The translations under genes were made by a program, and so were the position numbers. DNA of 6,699 nt. Source: Dehalococcoidia bacterium (GTDB taxonomy: Bacteria; Chloroflexota; Dehalococcoidia; JACPQF01). The stretch's first letter is position 1. Each line of letters begins with the position of its first letter. The stretch covers positions 1 to 6,699 of the forward strand of contig JAUSEJ010000043.1 in NCBI GenBank assembly GCA_030650265.1, read 5' to 3'. This document shows positions 1 through 6,400 of this stretch, piece by piece. Under the pieces are notes generated by a model. That model was not told where the DNA came from. It saw only the letters and a program-made list of their open reading frames with translations, and did no database searches.

Positions 1-304
1 GTTCGCGCTGCTCTACGTTAAGCTTGTGAGCATTCTTTTGCGACCGATAGCTGATGACAGCTGCGACGACTGACCCCAAGATCATCGGTAGAGAGATCAG
101 CATCGAAAGCATCATGTTCCCAGAAGTGCCAACCGCCGCCATGACTCCGAGACCAGCGACGGTAAAGCCAGCCGGTACGAACAACGATGAAAGTGACATG
201 TGAGGTTCCCCGGGTATCGCCGGCGGCGCCTCAATGCTGATTTCTCCTGCAGGAGGCTGCAGGACATCCGGTGGACCCTGTTTGAATGTTGGCGGAGTGA
301 ACAT
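1..304 (-). CDS. EccC/EssC-like type VII secretion ATPase, N-terminal part (partial, runs off left edge)
   Basis: This is an open frame of 101 codons with no stop before the left edge; it starts at an ATG at 304-302, and an in-frame stop at 316-314 rules out a longer start. A GAGG ribosome binding site (315-312) lies 7 bases upstream. The visible part has a Pro-rich cytosolic head containing P-x-G-E-I-x-I-x-x-P-P (about residues 18-28), two predicted membrane helices (about 38-60 and 64-86) and then a basic, polar stretch with Y-R-S-Q-K (86-90) entering a likely helical linker. This plan matches the N-terminus of EccC/EssC, the membrane-anchored FtsK/SpoIIIE-type motor that drives export of WXG100 proteins in type VII secretion. 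The ATPase domains would lie beyond the window, so no Walker motif is visible. The call rests on the N-terminal pattern only; another FtsK-like or two-helix membrane protein is possible. It has its own promoter. Confidence 0.65.
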   Translation of the reverse strand, partial: MFTPPTFKQGPPDVLQPPAGEISIEAPPAIPGEPHMSLSSLFVPAGFTVAGLGVMAAVGTSGNMMLSMLISLPMILGSVVAAVISYRSQKNAHKLNVEQRE

Positions 305-311
305 TAGCTGG

Positions 312-315
312 CCTC
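312..315 (-). promoter_or_regulatory. Ribosome binding site of the EccC-like gene
   Basis: GAGG lies 7 bases before the ATG at 304. It supports this start over the internal ATG at 199-197 (residue 36), which would remove the conserved-looking G-E-I...P-P head. Confidence 0.6.
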
Positions 316-391
316 AACTTGCCACCAGAAAGCAGGTACTCTTCCTCATAACTGACGCGGCTTCTCGCGAGGCAATTCACGTCGGATAACT

Positions 392-434
392 GCGTTGACA
401 GCATTCTAGCATTGTCGAGCGGCCATGTCAACGC
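392..434. repeat. Perfect 9-base inverted repeat flanking the eccC-like promoter (candidate operator)
   Basis: GCGTTGACA on the plus strand (392-400) is mirrored exactly by TGTCAACGC (426-434). Arm centres are 34 bases apart, a little over three helical turns. One arm contains the -35 hexamer and the other covers the predicted start of transcription, with the -10 between them. A repressor binding both arms would block or loop the promoter. The repeat is directly visible; the operator role is inferred. Confidence 0.5.
403..431 (-). promoter_or_regulatory. Sigma-70/SigA-type promoter for the EccC-like gene
   Basis: On the minus strand, TTGACA (431-426) is followed after exactly 17 bases by TAGAAT (408-403). 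TG stands one base before the -10, giving an extended -10. Transcription should start near 396, leaving a leader of about 90 bases before the ATG at 304. The -35 is part of a 9-base dyad, so the promoter may be repressed by a protein bound there. Confidence 0.75.
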
Positions 435-436
435 GC

Positions 437-480
437 GCCAGCCAAACTCAGTAATTAAGAATCAAGCGTCTATGGCTGGC
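437..480. repeat. 8-base inverted repeat upstream of the eccC-like promoter
   Basis: GCCAGCCA (437-444) and TGGCTGGC (473-480) are perfect inverted copies around an AT-rich 28-base centre. There is no T-run after it on either strand, so it is a poor intrinsic terminator. The AT-rich centre lies about 45 to 75 bases upstream of the predicted eccC-like start, so it could be an upstream promoter element or a binding site. Function is unknown. Confidence 0.35.
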
Positions 481-571
481 AGGCCTTTAATTGCTTTTGG
501 TATGCTATGGCGGTTGTCCCGTGAATGAAGGATTCCGAGCCGAAGTACCAGTTGGTGTTGCCATGCTAGTG

Positions 572-625
572 AACTGCGGCTTTCACGTAGCAGTTTGCAG
601 CCCTGGCGCACAGCTCTCCGGCTGC
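572..625 (-). terminator. Two adjacent hairpins at the end of the membrane-gene operon (weak terminator candidate)
   Basis: Reading along the minus strand, GCAGCC (625-620) pairs with GGCTGC (602-597), overlapping the stop codon of the last gene. AACTGC (595-590) then pairs with GCAGTT (577-572) around a 12-base loop. No U-tract follows, so these are not a classic intrinsic terminator; they could stabilise the 3' end or assist Rho-dependent termination. The rest of the 305-624 gap holds only the promoter and repeats listed separately; no gene is seen there. Confidence 0.25.
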
Positions 626-1989
626 TATCCGGACTTTATGAGGCTAATCCCGGCGAGTGCTGCATTGATATGGTCAAAGACTGGAGCGGGATACAAACCG
701 AGACCAAGAACGACCAATATCAGCACAATAATCGCGACTGAAGGGACGAATGCCTCACTTCCTACGCGCTTTCCTACTTCTTCGCCGAGAAAAGCCTGTC
801 TCAGAGCCCTCGAATAGGCAAGCGTTAGCAAGAGTCCGACCCCAATTATCCAGATGGAAATCGCACCCTGAGCCTGCCTGGCCGCACTTAGCAGAACCCA
901 GCGGCTGGCAAATCCGCCAAAAGGCGGAAAGCCCGCAATCGACAAGCCACCCGCGATGAAGCCGATAGTGGCAACGGGCAATCGAGAAGCGAGCCCGCCC
1001 AACCTGGCGAGATCGGTGTTGCCACAGCAGCGAATCACAACTCCGGCGCTCATAAGGAGGAGAAGCATGCCCACAGACATTGTTACGGCCTCGAATACGG
1101 CCCCCACCAGACCCAATGACGAGACCGTCCCGATACCGAAAACTATCACACCCATCTCGCTCACTGCACTATAAGCCAGAACGCGATTGATACTCGGTTG
1201 GCCAAGGGCGATGGCTGCTCCTAGCAATGCTCCGATCATGCCCCCTGTCGTTAGTAAATTCCGCGCCTCGTCACTATCCAGTAACCAGGGGAAAGTTCTC
1301 AGAACGACGATGAGAAAGGCCAGAACGGCCAGACTAAGCAGCGAAACCAGCAGCGCCGTTACCATTGGCGGGGAATTATGGCTGAAATCGGGCAGCCAAA
1401 AATGAAAGGGAAAGCCAGCCAAGCGTATTCCGAAGCCAACGACGAGCAAGGCGAGAACCAGACGCGCGAGAAGAGCGTTTTCGCTGCTTAGACGATAGTA
1501 GTCCACCAGCAGGAAGGCAAAAACCAGGCAGACCGATGCGATAATAGCAGCCGCCAGATATTTCGTCGCTGAGTTAACTCCGCCTTTCGTCACGCGCGGC
1601 CCGCCAACAAACAGAACAATACCCACACCGATAATCTCTATCAACAAGGTAATGAGAATGAGGTTGTTAAGAAGCAGTATTGCGGCAATACCGCCCAAAA
1701 CAACAAAGGCGGCGGCAGTCAGGTGATCGCTGCGCATGCCATAACTATACAGGACGATGATCCCGACAAGACCGATGATCAGCGAAAAAAGAAAGTGCGC
1801 TAATGGACTAACAGTCAGGGTCATCGTTCCAAACGAAAAGGCGTATTGCGAACCGACTCCACGCAAGATATAGAATTCAGCAAAGAGCAAACATAGGCTT
1901 AGAGTGGTTGCCCGAATTCTGACCTTGCCAAAGGCCTGACTGAGCACGGCGGCTGCGAAGGGCAAACCGATGAGAACGAGTAGTCTCAT
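625..1989 (-). CDS. HyfF/NuoN-like antiporter-type membrane subunit (proton-conducting transporter family)
   Basis: A 454-residue, strongly hydrophobic protein with about 13-14 predicted membrane helices, in the size range of HyfF, NuoM and NuoN. It carries the Proton_antipo_M (NuoL/M/N) core. E118 in L-L-I-E-I-I matches the key TM5 glutamate. G-I-R-L-A-G-F-P-F-H-F-W-L-P (187-200) matches the TM7 motif, but R189 replaces the usual lysine. N-R-V-L-A-Y-S (268-274) matches the TM8 motif, where N268 replaces Lys. A-G-F-P-P-F-G-G-F-A-S-R (352-363) matches TM12, with R363 for Lys. Such subunits move protons or Na+ in complex I, Mrp antiporters and group 4 hydrogenases. The ATG overlaps the previous stop as ATGA, and a purine-rich GGAAGAAGAA lies just upstream, so translation is probably coupled. 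It is the last gene of the operon. HyfF rather than NuoN is chosen from the B-E-F gene order; family membership is secure, the exact complex is not. Confidence 0.8.
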   Translation of the reverse strand: MRLLVLIGLPFAAAVLSQAFGKVRIRATTLSLCLLFAEFYILRGVGSQYAFSFGTMTLTVSPLAHFLFSLIIGLVGIIVLYSYGMRSDHLTAAAFVVLGGIAAILLLNNLILITLLIEIIGVGIVLFVGGPRVTKGGVNSATKYLAAAIIASVCLVFAFLLVDYYRLSSENALLARLVLALLVVGFGIRLAGFPFHFWLPDFSHNSPPMVTALLVSLLSLAVLAFLIVVLRTFPWLLDSDEARNLLTTGGMIGALLGAAIALGQPSINRVLAYSAVSEMGVIVFGIGTVSSLGLVGAVFEAVTMSVGMLLLLMSAGVVIRCCGNTDLARLGGLASRLPVATIGFIAGGLSIAGFPPFGGFASRWVLLSAARQAQGAISIWIIGVGLLLTLAYSRALRQAFLGEEVGKRVGSEAFVPSVAIIVLILVVLGLGLYPAPVFDHINAALAGISLIKSG

Positions 1990-2588
1990 GGCTTTTCTTC
2001 TTCCGGGTTCGCAGCGATCCGGTCCAGACCAACAAGATAACCAACGGCGAGGGCGAGAACTATGCTTGTTAGACTGGAGAGGAGGAATCTGGCCAGGTTT
2101 GCCGTTTCCACCATTACTCCGGCAACCAGAGATGCCGCCAGCTCCAGCATAAGCAGGGCGAAGCCAACGCGCGAAACCTCTTGAGATAGCACAAGCGAAG
2201 ACACGGAGGAAAACACCAACCAGTAGGCGCTGATGGTTATATCCGGGGAAAAGTCCGGCATCGGGTAAGACTGGGCCAGTCCAATGCTTATTATTGCGGC
2301 CAGCATGACTACCGCCACCCGAAGAAACAGACCGGCCGATGGAGTCCGCTTTCCCTTGGCATGAGCGGCGTGTCGAGAATAATGACTCGCGCGCTTGAAA
2401 GACTGAGCCAGAATCAACACGGCAACCAATCCGGCCAACAGGCGAACCATGCCCAGCTCTGGAATGATCTCAACTACCATAAGAACGGCAACCGCTACGT
2501 ACTGAAGGCTCAGAGAGATCAGGCACAATCGCCAATCGCTGCTGATAATAGTAACGGAGCCGCCGATTATGAGAACTACAACCGCCAT
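1986..2588 (-). CDS. HyfE/NuoK-like small membrane subunit
   Basis: A 200-residue protein with about six or seven predicted membrane helices, a basic loop (about 65-82) and an acidic tail (E-E-E-K-P). Size, topology and position between two antiporter-like subunits fit HyfE, whose C-terminal half resembles NuoK. In the L-L-M-L-E-L segment (145-150), E149 fits the membrane glutamate of NuoK (typically I-E-L-M-x-N). The ATG at 2588-2586 is chosen because a longer frame reaching 2747 would lie deep inside the preceding gene and would add a non-hydrophobic Cys/Trp/Arg-rich head that looks like an out-of-frame shadow. TTG at 2597 or 2603 is also possible. No clear ribosome binding site is seen. 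The gene starts 19 bases after the preceding stop, and its own stop overlaps the next start. Sequence resemblance to known HyfE is weak, so the assignment leans on context. Confidence 0.6.
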   Translation of the reverse strand: MAVVVLIIGGSVTIISSDWRLCLISLSLQYVAVAVLMVVEIIPELGMVRLLAGLVAVLILAQSFKRASHYSRHAAHAKGKRTPSAGLFLRVAVVMLAAIISIGLAQSYPMPDFSPDITISAYWLVFSSVSSLVLSQEVSRVGFALLMLELAASLVAGVMVETANLARFLLSSLTSIVLALAVGYLVGLDRIAANPEEEKP

Positions 2589-2607
2589 GAACGTCAAGCT
2601 CAATATA

Positions 2608-4464
2608 TTACTCCAAAAGTGACAATACGACAGCAAGAGCCGCCAGCAGAATTGCCATCGGACTGTAGCTCGTGTCAGTCGGAGAAAACAGCTTTCGCAA
2701 AGCCGCACCCACTCCGGCAAACATTCGCCAGACAGAATTATAGACACCGGTGGTGTTCATAACCCAGGGAAACCAACCACTTGCGTGGCTCACCGCGGCC
2801 CTAACTGCAGGTTTCTCCTTGCCAGGCAATGCCACTCTCTGACCGGCGCTAGCCGGCTGCGCAGAACGATGGCCGTCAACAGCAACCATATAAGCAATAG
2901 AACCGAGCAAGGTTGGGAGGGCCATCAATACGAAAGTGAAGGCCGAAGTCAGGAAGCCGGCGCCATGCATCCCTGTAGGCAAGGGGATTTGAGATGCCAA
3001 TCCCAACCCCTGCGTAACCATCTCTACAGCGGGACCTACAAGCCAATCAATCAGCACAAATGGAACAAAGCCGAAGATCACGATGGGAATGGCCAGCAGC
3101 CCCGCACTGATGAGAGGAAGCCGTTCCCGCTCAGACCCATAGGCAGCGCGGCTGAACCGTCTTCGAAAGAAGACCCAATCGAAGGCCCGCAACAGAGTGA
3201 CAAAGATCAGGAAATCCACCACTATGGTCAATATGCCAAAGGCCACATGGTTAGCTTCGACCGCTGCGCCGAAGATCATCCATTTGGCGACGAAGCCCAG
3301 GGTCGGAAACGGTACTCCGGCCAGGGTCAGAGAAAACAAAGCGAACAACAGCGCCGTACGTGGCTCGCGTTCAACCAATCGTCCCAGCTTGATTACGTTT
3401 CCCGTGCCGGTCGATCGCTCAATAATTCCGGCGCAAATCATCATTCCGCATGAGGCCAGCGTACAGTTCACGGCGATGAGCAAGGCGGCCGCCACAGAAG
3501 CAGGTGTGTTCATACTGAACCCGACAAAAGCATAGCCCAACTGCACAGTCGCCAGGAATACGGTAATTCCCCGCAAGTGTGTCTGCTTCAAAGTATAGAT
3601 AACACCGGCTACCATTGTGAGAGCGCCAATTGCCATCAAGCTCTGATGCCATTGTACTCCGACCTGCAGGCCAAACAAGGACTGGGAGCGCTCCAGCAGA
3701 TATATCCCTGCCCAAGGAGCAAACACCATCCCCAGAAGTGCGGCTGCTGGTAAAGGAATGCGGAGATTAACCGCCGTCCATGGATGAAAAGGATACTGGT
3801 AAGATACGGCCGCGGCAGCGAGGAGGAATCCGAACAAGAGGACCCAGGGAACGCTTTGCGGGCCTGCTGGCATAAAGCTTTGACTCAGGTTCTGACCTGT
3901 TAGGGCAATCGCACCAACGAGTACTCCTGTTGATGGCAGACCGGCAAGCAGAAACGATCTGACGGCAGCCGGCGTGGTGACGCTACCGTGGTGCCAGAAC
4001 ATCATGGAAGCTGAGCTGACAATTACCCAGATCTGAAGGCCAATATAGGCAACGAGAATGTTCCCGGCCAGAACCAGGTTGGTAAAGGCAGCCCCCGAGA
4101 CTAGAACAACGCAGTATAGCACCAGTTGTCTCCTCGGCTCCGCGGTGACGTAGTGAGAAGCGTACAAAACTAGAACCAGGGCTGCAAATAGGGAGACAAC
4201 GAGCAAACCATAGGAGATAGCGTCAAAATAGTAGTTGTAGACAACCGGCGCCATGCCATCATACCCTGACAGCCACGTGAACAGAGTCGTGTTTATCGGC
4301 CAGGTTGTCCGCGCCATAGACAGCACAACTGCCAGGGCTGTACCAATAGATGCCAAAGCAACCCATCGCTTCACATCAGGGAAGGGCAGGAGGTCTGCGA
4401 TCAGTACGATCGCCACACCTGCCACAAGAATAAGGGTTGGTACAAAGAGGAAGAAATCTGGCAT
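2608..4464 (-). CDS. HyfB/NuoL-like antiporter-type membrane subunit with altered proton-pathway residues
   Basis: A 618-residue protein with about 14-15 predicted membrane helices, the length of HyfB or NuoL. It contains the Proton_antipo_M core: the TM7 region S-Y-Q-Y-P-F-H-P-W (221-229), corresponding to K-S-A-Q-x-P-x-H-x-W; the TM8 region Q-T-H-L-R-G (294-299), corresponding to Q-T-D-L-K-R; and the TM12 region A-G-V-P-F-P-T-L-G-F-V-A-K (382-394). After a polar loop (about 530-570) comes a C-terminal amphipathic stretch and a final helix (about 602-617), recalling the C-terminal extension of NuoL/HyfB. The TM5 glutamate position is Gln (Q144, codon CAG), the TM7 lysine is Val (V220, codon GTA), and the TM8 Asp and Lys are His296 and Arg298; only K394 in TM12 is kept. 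Proton transfer through the first half-channel is therefore doubtful. The gene starts 16 bases after the kinase stop and is followed by the HyfE-like gene. No strong ribosome binding site is visible. Confidence 0.75.
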   Translation of the reverse strand: MPDFFLFVPTLILVAGVAIVLIADLLPFPDVKRWVALASIGTALAVVLSMARTTWPINTTLFTWLSGYDGMAPVVYNYYFDAISYGLLVVSLFAALVLVLYASHYVTAEPRRQLVLYCVVLVSGAAFTNLVLAGNILVAYIGLQIWVIVSSASMMFWHHGSVTTPAAVRSFLLAGLPSTGVLVGAIALTGQNLSQSFMPAGPQSVPWVLLFGFLLAAAAVSYQYPFHPWTAVNLRIPLPAAALLGMVFAPWAGIYLLERSQSLFGLQVGVQWHQSLMAIGALTMVAGVIYTLKQTHLRGITVFLATVQLGYAFVGFSMNTPASVAAALLIAVNCTLASCGMMICAGIIERSTGTGNVIKLGRLVEREPRTALLFALFSLTLAGVPFPTLGFVAKWMIFGAAVEANHVAFGILTIVVDFLIFVTLLRAFDWVFFRRRFSRAAYGSERERLPLISAGLLAIPIVIFGFVPFVLIDWLVGPAVEMVTQGLGLASQIPLPTGMHGAGFLTSAFTFVLMALPTLLGSIAYMVAVDGHRSAQPASAGQRVALPGKEKPAVRAAVSHASGWFPWVMNTTGVYNSVWRMFAGVGAALRKLFSPTDTSYSPMAILLAALAVVLSLLE

Positions 4465-4480
4465 TACTAAGGCTTACCTG

Positions 4481-6274
4481 CTAGGAGGAGCCAGACTCTC
4501 CTTGGGAGGAGTAGCTCTGCTCGAATACTATGGTAGCAACAGTGCCGCCGTCAGCGGCCAAAGTAAAACGGCCTTGCAGTTCATTCACAACAAGGGTATC
4601 CACAATCTGGAGGCCCAATCCCGCCTGTTGGCGCAGGTCAAACCCCTCAGGTAGGCCTCTGCCATCATCAGTGGTTGCGATCGTTATCTGATTGCCCTCT
4701 ACAGAGGCGGCGATATGGATGTTTCCTTCGTCCCTGCCTGTGAACCCATGAGATATAGCGTTACTCAATATCTCGTTAAGAACCAGGGCGAGGACCGTGG
4801 CCTCGCGCGATCGCAGTGTGACGTCTCCCCCCGTTATCCGGGACTTGACTCTGATTCCTGGCTGAACAGAGCTCAAACTGGCTGTTTCGATGATGGTCAT
4901 GGCCAAATCCGACACGCTGACAAGTCCGATCCGTCTCTGAGACAGTAGATCGTGGACGGACGCTATGCTTTGAACCCGACCGACGCTCTCCCTTAACGGA
5001 TTGGCGATTTCACTTGACTTGGAATGTCTCGCTTGCAAGGACAGAAGGGCCGCCACGGTCTGGAGATTATTCTTCACCCGATGGTGCATTTCTGCCAATA
5101 GGGCTGACTTTACGCTAAGGTTTCGTTGGGCCTCGTCATACAATCTTGCATTGTCCAAAGCAATGGCCGCCTCGTCCGCGAAGCTGGACAACAGTTGAAC
5201 CTCATCAATGGTGAACTCGTGTCTGAGCCGGGTGAATACAAGTAGAGCGCCCAGAGTCTTGCCCTTGGCATTCAGTGGCACGGAGAAGACCGATCGAAAT
5301 CCCTCAACTTCCGCGAGAGAAGAAATGGCGCCAGCGCGCGGATCGGTCAGAATGTCAGCGACGGCCACTGATCTTTCCATGAATATCGAGTCGCCTACTG
5401 TAGCTGTCTTCATACGGGACCGCCATCCGGCAAGCTGGTCATGGTCCAAACCGTGGGCAGCCACCATTGTAGCTTCATGGCAGTCTTCTCCCAACTGGAG
5501 AATCGCCGCCATATCGGTTGTGCTCAAGGCCACGGCCTGCGCGACTATTAGATTCAAAACCTTCTGAAGATCCAAAGTAGAGGCGATCATGCGGCTAACA
5601 CGCTGCAAGGTAGAAAGCTCAATAACCTTCTGCTGCAACTTCTGATCAGTCTGATCGTAAAGCTTCGCGTTCTCGATAGCAATGGCCACTTGTCCGGCTA
5701 CGGTCTCGAGAAAACTTACCTCTCCCGCGTTGAAATCCGTGGGCTTGAGGGTCTGAATATTAAGCACACCAACAAGCTTGTCAGCGGAGAACAGGATAAT
5801 TGGCACAGAGACAATCGACCGGTATGGTTCTTCGCGCAAACCGGCCACATAGTAAAAGCGCGGATCGGACCAGGCGTCACGCAGGGCGATTGGCCGTCCT
5901 TCCTTGGCGACAATTCCCGTGATGCCCTCGCCAAGTCGCACCGAAACCTGCCCAACAGCGTCCGGATTCAACCCCGAAGTCGCGCGCAATACTAGCCGCT
6001 CTTCATCTTCATACAAGAATATCGAGCAAATGTCCGCCCTAATCACGTCGGCCACTGTTTCCACAATCAGGCTAAGTGTGGCGCCCAGTTGCATACCACT
6101 ATTGGTAGCATGATTAACTTTTCGCAGAGCAGCCAACTCTGCTAACTTGAATAGAAGCCGTTGATCGGTCTGCTCGTGCAACCTGAGGTTGGTAGCACGG
6201 AGTTCCTCGACCTCTTTCTGAAGCTGCTGGATCGACTCCCTATCGGTTGGAGCCTCTGCCATTTCTTGACTCAT
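4481..6274 (-). CDS. Soluble GAF-GAF-HisKA_2 sensor histidine kinase (PdtaS-like)
   Basis: A 597-residue protein with no signal peptide or membrane helix, so cytosolic. In order: an N-terminal coiled coil (about 12-50); GAF domain 1 (about 65-200, with G-E-G-I-T-G-I-V-A at 115-123); GAF domain 2 (about 230-375); a HisKA_2-type dimerisation and phosphoacceptor domain with E-M-H-H-R-V-K-N-N-L-Q (395-405), where H398 (codon CAT at 5083-5081) is the likely phosphorylated residue; and a HATPase_c domain with N-box N-E-I-L-S-N-A (500-506), G1 box D-D-G-R-G-L-P (536-542) and G2 box G-L-G-L-Q-I-V (552-558). All catalytic boxes look intact. The H-H-R-V-K-N-N-L-Q-T-V-A-A-L-L run closely recalls mycobacterial PdtaS, whose partner PdtaR is an RNA-binding ANTAR regulator; no regulator is in this window. 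The GAF domains probably sense a small molecule or redox state. ATG at 6274 is used; the ATG at residue 5 (6262) is an alternative. It is the first gene of the operon, with its own promoter. Confidence 0.9.
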   Translation of the reverse strand: MSQEMAEAPTDRESIQQLQKEVEELRATNLRLHEQTDQRLLFKLAELAALRKVNHATNSGMQLGATLSLIVETVADVIRADICSIFLYEDEERLVLRATSGLNPDAVGQVSVRLGEGITGIVAKEGRPIALRDAWSDPRFYYVAGLREEPYRSIVSVPIILFSADKLVGVLNIQTLKPTDFNAGEVSFLETVAGQVAIAIENAKLYDQTDQKLQQKVIELSTLQRVSRMIASTLDLQKVLNLIVAQAVALSTTDMAAILQLGEDCHEATMVAAHGLDHDQLAGWRSRMKTATVGDSIFMERSVAVADILTDPRAGAISSLAEVEGFRSVFSVPLNAKGKTLGALLVFTRLRHEFTIDEVQLLSSFADEAAIALDNARLYDEAQRNLSVKSALLAEMHHRVKNNLQTVAALLSLQARHSKSSEIANPLRESVGRVQSIASVHDLLSQRRIGLVSVSDLAMTIIETASLSSVQPGIRVKSRITGGDVTLRSREATVLALVLNEILSNAISHGFTGRDEGNIHIAASVEGNQITIATTDDGRGLPEGFDLRQQAGLGLQIVDTLVVNELQGRFTLAADGGTVATIVFEQSYSSQGESGSS

Positions 6275-6330
6275 AGTTCTAACCCGCTTGATTCGAATAG
6301 ACTCTCAAAACCAGGATCATAAGAACGGAA

Positions 6331-6351
6331 CTCTTGAACGCTTGTCAAGAG
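6331..6351. repeat. 7-base inverted repeat at the start of the kinase operon transcript
   Basis: CTCTTGA (6331-6337) and TCAAGAG (6345-6351) are perfect inverted arms around a 7-base centre. They lie just downstream of the -10, spanning about +4 to +24 of the predicted transcript. The repeat could be a repressor site or a 5' hairpin. It could also act as a weak terminator for the hemW-like gene, although no good T-run follows. Confidence 0.45.
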
Positions 6352-6360
6352 CTAGACGGT

Positions 6361-6389
6361 AGTATACGGATGACTAAGCCCGTTGTCAA
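6361..6389 (-). promoter_or_regulatory. Sigma-70/SigA-type promoter of the kinase and membrane-gene operon
   Basis: On the minus strand, TTGACA (6389-6384) is followed after 17 bases by TATACT (6366-6361), a near-consensus promoter. Transcription should start near 6354, about 80 bases before the kinase ATG. It begins only a dozen bases after the hemW-like stop, so the kinase operon need not depend on read-through from hemW. Confidence 0.75.
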
Positions 6390-6400
6390 ACGAGTGATAC

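Noticed and set aside
314..349. An 11-codon minus-strand frame (M-R-K-S-T-C-F-L-V-A-S) in the leader of the EccC-like gene, ending in the GAGG site
   Set aside because: It could be a coupled leader peptide, but it has no ribosome binding site of its own and a frame this short is expected by chance.
231..431. A 66-codon minus-strand open frame at the eccC-like promoter
   Set aside because: It would begin inside the -35 element and overlaps the better supported EccC-like frame, which has a ribosome binding site and a family-like N-terminus.
491..817. A 108-codon plus-strand open frame reaching from the intergenic gap into the end of the HyfF-like gene
   Set aside because: Most of its second half is antisense to the HyfF-like gene, it has no clear ribosome binding site, and its sequence shows no recognisable family.
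2589..2747. Longer N-terminus for the HyfE-like protein
   Set aside because: It would overlap the HyfB-like gene by about 140 bases and adds a Cys/Trp/Arg-rich head unlike a membrane subunit; it looks like an out-of-frame translation of the upstream gene.
2785..3453. A 222-codon plus-strand open frame
   Set aside because: It lies wholly antisense to the HyfB-like gene and is rich in Gln, His, Arg and Ser, as expected from the reverse of codons for a hydrophobic protein; no recognisable domain.
6316..6348. Second promoter for the kinase from TTGACA at 6348-6343 and TATGAT at 6321-6316
   Set aside because: The spacer is 21 bases, too long for a sigma-70 promoter, and the TTGACA is part of the inverted repeat.
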